Source: Bacillota bacterium | GTDB lineage: Bacteria > Bacillota > Sulfobacillia > JAIMAT01 | NCBI GenBank assembly: GCA_029961055.1 | Contig: JASBVM010000023.1 | Coordinates: 124,001-188,000, forward strand | DNA length: 64,000 nt | Direction of reading: 5' to 3' | Shown here: piece after piece, positions 38,005 to 45,242 of the stretch | Layout: the number at the start of each line of letters is the position of its first letter | Position numbering within the stretch: position 1 is the first letter of the stretch | The notes under the pieces: model-generated | What the model saw: only the letters and a program-made list of their open reading frames with translations | What the model was told of the DNA's origin: nothing | The model's database searches: none | Position numbers and translations under genes: made by a program

Positions 38005-38572
38005 GGGTAAACCTTGCGGCTTAGGTCCAGTAGGATTTCCCCGCCGTCCCCCCGCCGTCGCCGGCGAGGGGGTTTCCCATTAAGACGGCGTCACCGGGTC
38101 GCCCGCGGTGAGGCTGGATTGCCACTGAGCACGCACCCTAATCCCCGGCGCACCTCGTGCGAACAGCCTAGGGGTTTTCCCCGGCGGCTTCCGCATCCCC
38201 TTAGCCTCTTTTGCAGGCATGGTTTCGGACGGCGTGCCGCGCCGCCGCCCGGGCCCTGGGCGATCGGCCGGTGACCGCCTTCCACCGCTACCCACGCAAG
38301 GCAGGCTACGCTACAGGCGGTTCAGCCACCTGTAGGTTCTACCCGGCGCCGTGCCGGCGACCGGGCCTCCGCGGAGCTAGGGTCTGGTCCGCATGCCGTT
38401 GCGGGCAGCCCCAACTCCTTACTCCCAGTGACGACCCCCGACTGGGCGTCGAAAGCCGCCACCAGGAACTTCATCGATGTGCCCGACGGCGGATTTTTAG
38501 GCCCGCCTTCAAGGACAGGAAGCCGACTAGGATACTGCGCCACCTGCAAAACCCGCAAGTATGCCGGCTGCA
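38005..38572 (-). ncRNA. ole: OLE RNA (Ornate, Large, Extremophilic)
   Basis: About 570-600 bases between ispA and oapA with no plausible protein in any frame. The minus-strand sequence carries several perfect stems: CTACAGG/CCTGTAG near 38312-38335, GGGGAAAACCCC near 38170-38181, GCACGAGGTGC near 38150-38160, GGCGG/CCGCC enclosing CCUAAAAAU near 38487-38506, and CGCCGTC/GACGGCG near 38050-38090. Size, position upstream of oapA and the isoprenoid/nusB/xse neighbourhood match the known OLE RNA class of anaerobic and extremophilic Firmicutes, which forms a membrane ribonucleoprotein with OapA. I could not compare it base by base with the consensus; both ends are estimated (5' from the promoter, 3' near a TTGTTTTT run at 37977-37984). 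Confidence 0.82.
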
Positions 38573-38578
38573 AAGCCC

Positions 38579-38587
38579 AGTATACCA
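38579..38587 (-). promoter_or_regulatory. Extended -10 promoter-like box before the OLE RNA
   Basis: Minus-strand TGG-TATACT, an extended -10, 24 nt after the ispA stop. It would start transcription near 38572, at the beginning of the structured region, giving the RNA its own promoter in addition to operon read-through. Confidence 0.45.
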
Positions 38588-38610
38588 TGAGACGGCCGCC
38601 GCTGCCGGCC

Positions 38611-39537
38611 TCAGCCCTGGCGATTCCGCACCAGTTCCACCAGGCGGCGCAGGCGCTCCGCCGCCTCGCCCCGGTACGCCTGGAGGGCGCCCAGCGCCTC
38701 GCCGGCCAGCCGGTCGGCCAGCCGGCGGGCCTCTTCGGCACCGGCCAGGGTGACGACGCTGGAGGGCTCGCCCTTGGCCGCATCCAGCAGGTCGTCCGTC
38801 ACCTGGAAGAGAAGGCCGAGCTGGCGCGCGAAGCGGCCCAGCGCGCTTCCGGCCTCCGCCCGGCTCCCGGCCGCCAGCGCCCCCACCTGGACGCACGCCA
38901 GGAAGAGGGCGCCGGTCTTCATCGACTCCAGCTCCAGCAGCGCCTCCAGCGAACCCGGGCCCGCGGGCTCCAGGTCGAGCTGCTGGCCGCCCACCAGCCC
39001 GGCCGGACCCGCGGCCCGGGCGAGCGCCCGCATCATCTCCACCCGGGTGGCCGGCGGGAACGCGGCCTCGGCCAGCCAGGCGAAGGCCAGCGGCTGGAGC
39101 GCGTCACCGGCGAGGATGGCGGTCGCCTCGTCGAAGGCGCGATGGAGCGTCGGCCGGCCGCGGCGGAGGTCGTCGTCGTCCATGGCCGGCAGGTCGTCGT
39201 GGACGAGCGAGTAGGCGTGGACCAGCTCCAGGGCGCAGGCCGGCCCCAGCAGGGGGTCGCCCGCGTCGCGGCGGCCTGGAGCGCCGGCACCGCGGCCCGG
39301 GCCGGCGGGGGCGGGCGACTGGCTCCCGCCCTCCAGCAGGAGGTCGCGCACCCAGACGGCCAGGATCGGCCGGATCCGCTTGCCCGGGCCGAGCACCGCA
39401 TAGCGGATGGCCTCGGCCAGCCGCCCGGGCGTCCCCTCCGCCTCCAGCCCGGCCAGGCGCCGCTGGAGCGCGGCGTCCACCCAGACCCGGTCGAGCTCCA
39501 GCGCCTCGCCGACGTCCAACCGGCCGCGGTGGCTCAT
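38611..39537 (-). CDS. ispA: Polyprenyl (farnesyl/geranyl) diphosphate synthase
   Basis: 308 residues. All-helical prenyltransferase with the first aspartate-rich motif DDLPAMDDDD (114-123) and the second in FQVTDDLLD near 248-256; GKRIRP near 52-57 binds diphosphate. Chain length (C15 likely) is inferred from family and context. ATG overlaps the xseB stop by 4 nt. A Pro/Gly-rich insertion at about 72-92 is longer than in typical IspA. Confidence 0.93.
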   Translation of the reverse strand: MSHRGRLDVGEALELDRVWVDAALQRRLAGLEAEGTPGRLAEAIRYAVLGPGKRIRPILAVWVRDLLLEGGSQSPAPAGPGRGAGAPGRRDAGDPLLGPACALELVHAYSLVHDDLPAMDDDDLRRGRPTLHRAFDEATAILAGDALQPLAFAWLAEAAFPPATRVEMMRALARAAGPAGLVGGQQLDLEPAGPGSLEALLELESMKTGALFLACVQVGALAAGSRAEAGSALGRFARQLGLLFQVTDDLLDAAKGEPSSVVTLAGAEEARRLADRLAGEALGALQAYRGEAAERLRRLVELVRNRQG

Positions 39538-39875
39538 GCCGGGACGCCGGTCGCCCCGCCGGCCGCTCCGCCCTCCGTGAACGGCTCGATGCGATAGCCG
39601 CCGGCGGTCTCGATCAGCTGCTCGATCCGTCCCTCCGCCTCGCGCAGACGCCGGTCGCAGAGGCTGCGGAGCCGCACCCCTTCCTCGTAGAGGCGCATCG
39701 CCTCCTCCAGGCGGAGGTCGCCTTCCTCCAGCCGGCGGACCGTCGCCTCCAGCCGCTCCAGCGCCTCCTCGAAGCCGAGCTGCTCGAGCGGGTCGGCGCC
39801 GGGCGCCGCCGCTGCGGTCCCGGGCCCCGCCGGCGCCGGGGGGGCGACGGGCGTCTCGCGGTTCTCGTCAGTCAA
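39534..39875 (-). CDS. xseB: Exodeoxyribonuclease VII small subunit
   Basis: 113 residues from TTG 39875, 8 nt inside the end of xseA and preceded by AGGAGG. The conserved core LGFEEALERLEATVRRLEEGDLRLEEAMRLYEEG (about residues 32-66) is the XseB helical hairpin. The N-terminal 30 residues are Pro/Ala-rich and the C-terminal 15 Gly/Ala-rich. Works with XseA to degrade single-stranded DNA. An operon-typical gene before ispA. Confidence 0.9.
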   Translation of the reverse strand: MTDENRETPVAPPAPAGPGTAAAAPGADPLEQLGFEEALERLEATVRRLEEGDLRLEEAMRLYEEGVRLRSLCDRRLREAEGRIEQLIETAGGYRIEPFTEGGAAGGATGVPA

Positions 39876-41130
39876 CCTGTTCGGCCTCCTTTTCGACTTC
39901 GACCCGCTCCACCCGGGCGTGCAGCCGACCCCGGTGGAGGACGGCCTCCACCGCCTCGCCGGCCTCGACGCCCGCCGCGGCGCGCAGGACGGCGCCGTCG
40001 CGCTCCCGCCGCACGATGGCGTAGCCGCGGGCCAGCACCGCCAGGGGGTTGAGCGCCTCCAGCCGCGCGCCGGCGGAGACGACCCGCTCCCGGCGGTGCC
40101 GGAGGAGACCGGCCAGCGCCCGGTCCAGCCGTTCCCCCAGCTCATCCAGGCGCTGCGCCCGGTCGACCAGCAGGTAGCGGGGCGACCGCAGCACCCGGCT
40201 CCGGCCGAGGAAGTCGAGGCGTTTCCGCCGCTCGTCCAGGCGGCGGCGGAGGCCGCGGACCAGCCGTTGCGAAAGCTGCTCGAGGTGCGCCTCGAGCTGG
40301 GCGCGGGAGGGGACCACCTGCTCCGCCGCCGCCGACGGCGTGGCCGCGCGCAGGTCGGCGGCCGCGTCGGCCAGGGTGAAGTCCACCTCGTGGCCGATCG
40401 CGGAGACCACCGGGATGCGCGAGGCGGCGATGGCGCGGACGACGCGCTCGTCGTTGAAGGCCCAGAGCTCCTCCGCCGAACCGCCGCCGCGGCCGACGAT
40501 GAGCACGTCGGTCAACGCCACGCGGTTGGCGAGTTCGATCGCGTGGACGATGGCGGGCGGGGCTTCCTCGCCCTGGACGGGCGTCGGGAAGAGGAGGAGC
40601 GCCATGCCGGGGAAGCGCTGGCGGCTGACGCGGACGATGTCGCGGATGGCCGCCCCCGTGGGCGAGGTGACGACGCCGATGCGGCGGGGCAGGACGGGCA
40701 GCGGGCGCTTCCTGGCGGGGTCGAAGAGCCCCTCCGCCTCCAGGCGGCGCTTGAGCGCCTCCAGCTGGCGGAAGAGCTCGCCCGGGCCGCCCGCCTCCTC
40801 CAGCGAGCGGACGTAGAGCTGGAGGTCGCCCCCGCGCTCGTAGAAGCCGACGTCGCCGCGCGCGCGGACCAGCATCCCGTCCGCGGGCTGGAAGGCGAGG
40901 CGGTTCCTCCGGTCGCGGAACATCACGCAGCGGATCTGCGCCGTCGCGTCCTTCAGGGTGAAGTAGGCGTGGCCGGAGGAGTGGTCCTTCCAGTTGGAGA
41001 TCTCCCCGAGGACGCGCAGGTCCTGGAGCTCGGGCTCCGCCTCGACGAAGAGCCGGAGCCGCCGGGCCAGCTCGCCGACGCTCAGGTCGCGGTCGGCGGC
41101 CTCGAAGAGCGCCATCTGCTCGAGGCTCAC
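39868..41130 (-). CDS. xseA: Exodeoxyribonuclease VII large subunit
   Basis: 420 residues from GTG 41130, overlapping folD by 4 nt (GTGA), with GGGGGAGGAAG upstream. N-terminal OB fold (LGEISNWKDHSSGHAYFTLKD), catalytic domain with RRIGVVTSPTGAAIRDI, LIVGRGGGSAEELWAFN and SAIGHEVDFTLADAAADLRAATPS near 230-260, then long coiled coil to the C-terminal NPLAVLARGYAIV. Degrades single-stranded DNA from both ends in DNA repair. Standard length. Confidence 0.95.
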   Translation of the reverse strand: MSLEQMALFEAADRDLSVGELARRLRLFVEAEPELQDLRVLGEISNWKDHSSGHAYFTLKDATAQIRCVMFRDRRNRLAFQPADGMLVRARGDVGFYERGGDLQLYVRSLEEAGGPGELFRQLEALKRRLEAEGLFDPARKRPLPVLPRRIGVVTSPTGAAIRDIVRVSRQRFPGMALLLFPTPVQGEEAPPAIVHAIELANRVALTDVLIVGRGGGSAEELWAFNDERVVRAIAASRIPVVSAIGHEVDFTLADAAADLRAATPSAAAEQVVPSRAQLEAHLEQLSQRLVRGLRRRLDERRKRLDFLGRSRVLRSPRYLLVDRAQRLDELGERLDRALAGLLRHRRERVVSAGARLEALNPLAVLARGYAIVRRERDGAVLRAAAGVEAGEAVEAVLHRGRLHARVERVEVEKEAEQVD

Positions 41131-41981
41131 GCGCTTCCTCCCCCCGCCGCCGCCTCGGCCAGGGCGACCACGTTCTCCATCAGCATGGCCGTGGTCAGCG
41201 GGCCGACGCCGCCGGGGACGGGCGTCATGGCCGAGGCCCGCTCGGCCGCGGCGGGCTCGACGTCGCCGCGCACCCGGCCTTCCACGTAGGTGGTGCCCAC
41301 GTCGATGACCACGGCGCCGGGCCGGACCCAGTCGGCCTTGACCAGCCCCGGCCGGCCGGCGGCCGCCACCAGGATCTCCGCCTCGGCCACGGCCCGGGCC
41401 AGGTCGCGCGTCTGCGAATGCGCCATGCGCACGGTGGCGTCGGCCTGCTGGAGAAGGAGCGCCACCGGCAGTCCCACCGTCCGCGAGCGGCCGATCACCA
41501 GCGCCTCGCGCCCCGCGACCGGGGTGGCGTCGCGGACCAGGTGGAGGACGGCCCGGGCCGTGGCGGGGACGACCCGCGGGCGGCGCGCCGCCAGGAGGCC
41601 CAGGTGGAGCGGATGGAGCCCGTCGGCGTCCTTGGCCGGATCGAGCGCCAGCGTCGCTTCCAGCGGATCGATGCCGGGCGGCAGCGGCCACCCCAGGAGG
41701 ACGGCGTCCACCGCCGGGTCGCCCGAGAGGCGGTCCAGCTCCCGGCGGAGCGCCTCCGGGTCGGGTTCGGGCAGCACGCGCTCCTCCCAGAGGAGGCCGG
41801 CCCGGGCGGCGACCCGTCTCTGCTGGCGGACGTAGGCCAGCGTGCTCGCATCCGGCGCCACCTCCAGGGCGACGGCGCGGGGGGCTCGCCCGCGCCGCTC
41901 GGCCAGCGCCTGGACCCGCTGGCGGAGCCGGTCCAGGAGCCCCTCCGCCGGCCCCTTCCCCTCGAGCGGTTGCGCGCTCAC
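41127..41981 (-). CDS. folD: FolD-like methylenetetrahydrofolate dehydrogenase, cyclohydrolase residues replaced
   Basis: 284 residues. The Rossmann half is intact: VIGRSRTVGLPVALLL, VIDVGTTYVEGRVRGDV and TPVPGGVGPLTTAML. The folate half is divergent: in the family motif YxxxK the catalytic lysine is glutamine (YVRQQ, Y50-Q54), the VQLPLP glutamine is missing (LGWPLP, G97), and the PCTP motif is PATA, while the aspartate in KDADG (D120) is kept. The gene sits in the usual nusB-folD-xseA place. Dehydrogenase activity is plausible; cyclohydrolase activity is doubtful (see findings). Confidence 0.88.
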   Translation of the reverse strand: MSAQPLEGKGPAEGLLDRLRQRVQALAERRGRAPRAVALEVAPDASTLAYVRQQRRVAARAGLLWEERVLPEPDPEALRRELDRLSGDPAVDAVLLGWPLPPGIDPLEATLALDPAKDADGLHPLHLGLLAARRPRVVPATARAVLHLVRDATPVAGREALVIGRSRTVGLPVALLLQQADATVRMAHSQTRDLARAVAEAEILVAAAGRPGLVKADWVRPGAVVIDVGTTYVEGRVRGDVEPAAAERASAMTPVPGGVGPLTTAMLMENVVALAEAAAGGGSA

Positions 41982-42511
41982 CGGGAGCCGCCCCCCTGCC
42001 CGCCGGCCGAGCCGGCCGAGCCGGGCGAACCGGATGAACCTGGCGGAGCGGGGGCGGCGGCGCCGGCGCGGTCGGGGGCCGGAGCGCCGGGGGATGGGGG
42101 TGACGGGGCGGCTTCCTCCGGGACGAGGCTTCCCAGGATGCCGTTGACGAAGCGGGGGGAGTTCTCGTCAGCGCCGAAGCTCTTGGCCAGCTCCACCGCC
42201 TCGTCGATGGCCACCGGCTCGGGGACGTCGCCGGCGAAGCGGAGCTCGAAGACCGCCAGGCGGAGGATGGCCCGGTCGACGGCGGCCAGCCGGTCGAGCG
42301 ACCAGCCGCGGGCGCGGCTGCCGATCAGCCGGTCGATGTCGCGCAAGTGCTCGGTGACGCCCGCCACCCGGGCCCGGGCGAACGCCACCGTCTCCGCGTC
42401 GGCGCCCGCCTCCTCGGCCAGGTAGTCGAGCAGGTTCGGCTGCCGGATGCCGGTGACGTCGCGCTGGTAGAGCACCTGGACGGCCAGCTCGCGCCCCTGG
42501 TGGCGGTTCAC
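41978..42511 (-). CDS. nusB: Transcription antitermination factor NusB
   Basis: 177 residues from GTG 42511, overlapping the Asp23 gene stop by 4 nt. The NusB helical domain covers about residues 1-135: HQGRELAVQVLYQRD, AAVDRAILRLAVFELRF and PVAIDEAVELAKSFGADENSPRFVNGILG split across 98-127. It joins NusE on boxA RNA for antitermination of rRNA transcription. The last 40 residues are a Pro/Ala/Gly/Ser tail with no family counterpart. Confidence 0.93.
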   Translation of the reverse strand: MNRHQGRELAVQVLYQRDVTGIRQPNLLDYLAEEAGADAETVAFARARVAGVTEHLRDIDRLIGSRARGWSLDRLAAVDRAILRLAVFELRFAGDVPEPVAIDEAVELAKSFGADENSPRFVNGILGSLVPEEAAPSPPSPGAPAPDRAGAAAPAPPGSSGSPGSAGSAGGQGGGSR

Positions 42512-42924
42512 TTCGGCTCCTTCTCCTCCGGCGCCCGCGCCTCGGCGCGCGGGCCGCGGTCGGAGCCGAAGTCGATCCCCTGGACGTGGACGTTGACGCG
42601 CTCCACCTCCAGGCCGGTCATCGCCTCCACCGCCCGCTTGACCGCCTGCTGGACGGCCATCGCCACGTCGGGGATGCGGGCGCCGTAGCGGACGATGACG
42701 TAGAGGTCGATCACGCAGCGCCGGTCGCGCAGGGTGACGCGGACGCCCTTGCCGAAGCTGCGGCCGCGCAGCGCCTCGCTCAGCCCGCTGGCCAGGCCGC
42801 CGCTCATGCCGGCCAGCCCCGGCACCTCGGAGGCGGCGATGCCCGCGATGATGCCGACCACTTCGTCCGAGATGTGGATCCCTTCGCCGATGGTCTCGCG
42901 GGAAACCTCCCGGCCTTCCGCCAT
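42508..42924 (-). CDS. Asp23/Gls24 family envelope stress response protein (YqhY-like)
   Basis: 138 residues. Asp23 domain with HISDEVVGIIAGIAASEVPGLAGM near 17-40, GVRVTLRDRRCVIDLYVIVRYGARIPDVA split across 60-88, and VNVHVQGIDF near 111-120. The C-terminus is charged. B. subtilis YqhY, in the same place upstream of nusB, is linked to acetyl-CoA carboxylase control; accB and accC, which normally precede it, are absent here. A TATAAT box 77 nt upstream suggests it heads the nusB-folD-xseAB-ispA transcript. Confidence 0.9.
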   Translation of the reverse strand: MAEGREVSRETIGEGIHISDEVVGIIAGIAASEVPGLAGMSGGLASGLSEALRGRSFGKGVRVTLRDRRCVIDLYVIVRYGARIPDVAMAVQQAVKRAVEAMTGLEVERVNVHVQGIDFGSDRGPRAEARAPEEKEPK

Positions 42925-43000
42925 GCTGCCACCCTCTCGCCCAGCGTCCTGGCCCGCCCCTGCCGGCGGAGAGCCCGCCCGGCGGGCCGGCGGTAGGCTG

Positions 43001-43006
43001 ATTATA
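43001..43006 (-). promoter_or_regulatory. Promoter -10 box of the Asp23-nusB-folD-xse-ispA operon
   Basis: Minus-strand TATAAT (perfect) in the 155-nt gap between spoIIIAH and the Asp23 gene, 77 nt upstream of its ATG. The surrounding 150 bases are otherwise extremely GC-rich; no clear -35 is present. Confidence 0.6.
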
Positions 43007-43079
43007 CCGCACGCCCAGGCGCCGCCCCGGCCGGCGCGCCCGGCCTGGCCCGGCCCCGCCGGGAGCCGGCGCCCGAGGC

Positions 43080-43787
43080 TCAGGAGCCGGCTCCCGGGGC
43101 CGGGTAGGTCAGGATCCGGATCCGGTCGTAGCCGAGGCCCGTCACCTGCGCCACCACATCGCCGATGGCGGCGGCCTGGGCGCGGGTGAGCGGCCGCTCG
43201 GAGGCGACGATCACCTCCGCCGCCCGGGGGAAGACGTAGACCAGGGCGTCCCGGAAGCCCCTGGCCTTGACCAGCGCCTCCGCCTCCGACTCCTCCGTCG
43301 CCGCCTGGCTGAGCGCCACCAGCTCCTGCCGGGCCTGGTCGCGCCCCTGGGCGCTGGCGTTGGGGTCGTCGGCCAGCGTCTGGAGGAGGTCGATCTGCCG
43401 CGAGCGGTCGCGGTCGCGGCTGAGGCGGGCGTCCGACCAGAACGCTTCCTGGGCGGAGGAGGCGGGCGACCCCGGCGAACCGCTCCGCGAGCCCCCGGAG
43501 GAGGCCGCTCCGCCCTGCCCGCCCGCCCCGCGGGCGGCGGGAGGCAGCGCCGCCCGCGGCGAGAGAGCCGGCTCGCTGGCGCCGGCGCGCTCTCCGGCGG
43601 TCGACTGGACGAGCCGCCCCACCTGGCGAGGCTGGCTCCACTGCCACTGGATGTAGGCCAGGATCCCCGCCACGATCAGAAGGAAGACGGCCATGCGCAG
43701 GGCCGCCCCGCGGTCGATGGTCCGCACGTGCACCTCTGCCACCTCCTGCCGGACTTCGTCCCGGGCCCCGCCGGCCGGCTCGCTCAC
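43080..43787 (-). CDS. spoIIIAH: Stage III sporulation protein AH
   Basis: 235 residues from GTG 43787 (GTGA overlap with spoIIIAG). A membrane helix near 35-52 (AVFLLIVAGILAYIQWQW), a long Ala/Gly/Ser/Pro linker at about 60-125, and a C-terminal YscJ/FliF-like ring-building domain with SRQIDLLQTLADDPNASAQGRDQA split across 135-160 and ALVYVFPRAAEVIV. SpoIIIAH from the mother cell meets forespore SpoIIQ to build the feeding-tube channel. The linker is longer than in B. subtilis. Confidence 0.93.
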   Translation of the reverse strand: MSEPAGGARDEVRQEVAEVHVRTIDRGAALRMAVFLLIVAGILAYIQWQWSQPRQVGRLVQSTAGERAGASEPALSPRAALPPAARGAGGQGGAASSGGSRSGSPGSPASSAQEAFWSDARLSRDRDRSRQIDLLQTLADDPNASAQGRDQARQELVALSQAATEESEAEALVKARGFRDALVYVFPRAAEVIVASERPLTRAQAAAIGDVVAQVTGLGYDRIRILTYPAPGAGS

Positions 43788-44452
43788 GGGTCGCCCGCCA
43801 CCACCGCCACGCGGTAGAGCGGGACGCCCAGGAGCGTCTGGACCGCCCGCGCCAGCTCGTCGCGCACGACGGGGTCGCCGGCACCGCTGGCCACCACCAG
43901 CACGCCCCGCACCCGGGGCTCGTCGACGGCCTGGACGGGCGCGCTGCCGCCCGCGGCGGAGGCGGGCAGCGTCAGCTGCCGGTCGGTCTGGCTCTCCTGC
44001 CGTCGCCCCCCGCTGGAGTCGGTCTCCTGGGTGGTCGACGTCTGCGAGTGCTCCTCCATCACGTAGAGGTTCCGGGGGCCGCTCTCCAGCGTCACCTGGA
44101 CGCGGACGCGCCCCGCGCCGCGGACCGTCTCCAGCGTGGCACCCAGCCGGTCGGCCAGCACCTGGGCGGCGGCTTCGGGATCGGCAGGAAGCGGCCCACC
44201 CCCGCCCCCGCCGCTCCCGGTCCCCCCGTCCGGGGTGCCGGCCGCGGGCCTCCCCGTCGCCGGCGCCCCGGACGGTCCGGCGCCCAGGCCGTTGCCGATG
44301 ATGAGCAGGATCAAGCCCAGGCCCACCACCAGGATCGCGGCCTGGAGCCAGCGGTAGCTCTCGCCGCCGAGCCCGAACCGCTCCCGCAGTGCCGCCTGCC
44401 ACCTCTCCCAGAGCCCCTGCCGAGCCTGCCGCTCGCCGTCACGGCGCCGCAT
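43784..44452 (-). CDS. spoIIIAG: Stage III sporulation protein AG
   Basis: 222 residues from ATG. One membrane helix near 37-56 (QAAILVVGLGLILLIIGNG), a Gly/Pro/Ala-rich linker, then a ring-building motif domain: LADRLGATLETVRGAGRVRVQVTL split across 96-120, and VQAVDEPRVRGVLVVASGAGD. SpoIIIAG forms a large ring in the channel complex. Overlaps spoIIIAF by 14 nt and spoIIIAH by 4 nt. Confidence 0.92.
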   Translation of the reverse strand: MRRRDGERQARQGLWERWQAALRERFGLGGESYRWLQAAILVVGLGLILLIIGNGLGAGPSGAPATGRPAAGTPDGGTGSGGGGGGPLPADPEAAAQVLADRLGATLETVRGAGRVRVQVTLESGPRNLYVMEEHSQTSTTQETDSSGGRRQESQTDRQLTLPASAAGGSAPVQAVDEPRVRGVLVVASGAGDPVVRDELARAVQTLLGVPLYRVAVVAGDP

Positions 44453-45233
44453 CGGCTTCCTCCCTCCCGGCCGCCATCGCCACCTCCACCCGCTCCGGCG
44501 CAAGTCCCAGCGCCCGGGCGACCGCCTGCCGGACCGCCGCGGCCAGCCGCTGCTCCGCCGCGCCGGACGGCGGGCGCGCCGGCCCGGCGGGGGTGCCCTC
44601 CCCGGGGGAGGGCGCCGGGGCCGGCGAGGAGCCGACCCGGATGGTCGGCACGCGGACCGGCGCGACAGGCTGGACCCGGACGGCGCTCGCGCCGCCCCCC
44701 CACCGCCCGGCCGCGGCGGGGGGCCCGCCCTGTCCACTTCTACTCGTCCGCCCCGCGGGCAAGACCACCACCCGCGCGGACTCCAGCTGGCCGAAGGAGG
44801 GGGAGGCGGGGTCGGAGACGGCGCGGAGGCGGACGCGGGCGTCGGCGACGCCGGGGACGGAGCGGGCCGCGGAGGCGGCCACTTCCTCCAGGCGGCCCAG
44901 GTAGAGGGTGAGCACTTCCTGGCCGGTGAGGCGGACCAGCCGCCGGGCCTGGTCCGAGGCGGCGGGACCGGAGGGAAGGGCGCCGGGATGGCTCGCGGCG
45001 GTGAGGGCCTCGCCGGCCGCCTGCTGCAGGAGTCGCGAGAGCCCCTGGGGGCCGGAGCCGGCCAGCGCCAGCACCGGCTTCATCAGCACGGCCAGCAGGA
45101 GAAGGCCCAGCACCAGGCGACCGTAGCGGCGGAAGCGGCCGCGCGGCAGCGCCAGGTCGACCACCAGCGCCAGGAGCGACGCCATCACCACCTGCTGGAC
45201 CCACGAAGTCAGCGCTTGCACCAGGCCGTCCAT
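44439..45233 (-). CDS. spoIIIAF: Stage III sporulation protein AF
   Basis: 264 residues. Two N-terminal membrane helices (VVMASLLALVVDLAL and YGRLVLGLLLLAVLMKPVLAL, about 15-58) followed by an extracytoplasmic domain with LYLGRLEEVAASAARSVPGV and a C-terminal segment QAVARALGLAPERVEVAM. Position between spoIIIAE and spoIIIAG confirms the assignment. The Pro/Gly/Arg-rich region at about 160-220 makes it longer than the 206-residue B. subtilis protein. Confidence 0.9.
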   Translation of the reverse strand: MDGLVQALTSWVQQVVMASLLALVVDLALPRGRFRRYGRLVLGLLLLAVLMKPVLALAGSGPQGLSRLLQQAAGEALTAASHPGALPSGPAASDQARRLVRLTGQEVLTLYLGRLEEVAASAARSVPGVADARVRLRAVSDPASPSFGQLESARVVVLPAGRTSRSGQGGPPAAAGRWGGGASAVRVQPVAPVRVPTIRVGSSPAPAPSPGEGTPAGPARPPSGAAEQRLAAAVRQAVARALGLAPERVEVAMAAGREEADAAP

Positions 45234-45242
45234 CGGTCCACC

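Noticed and set aside
38005-38590. tmRNA, RNase P RNA, 6S RNA or cobalamin riboswitch as explanation of the gene-free region
   Set aside because: No tmRNA tag or tRNA-like ends, no RNase P core motifs and no B12-box pattern were seen, while the adjacent oapA and overall layout fit OLE RNA.
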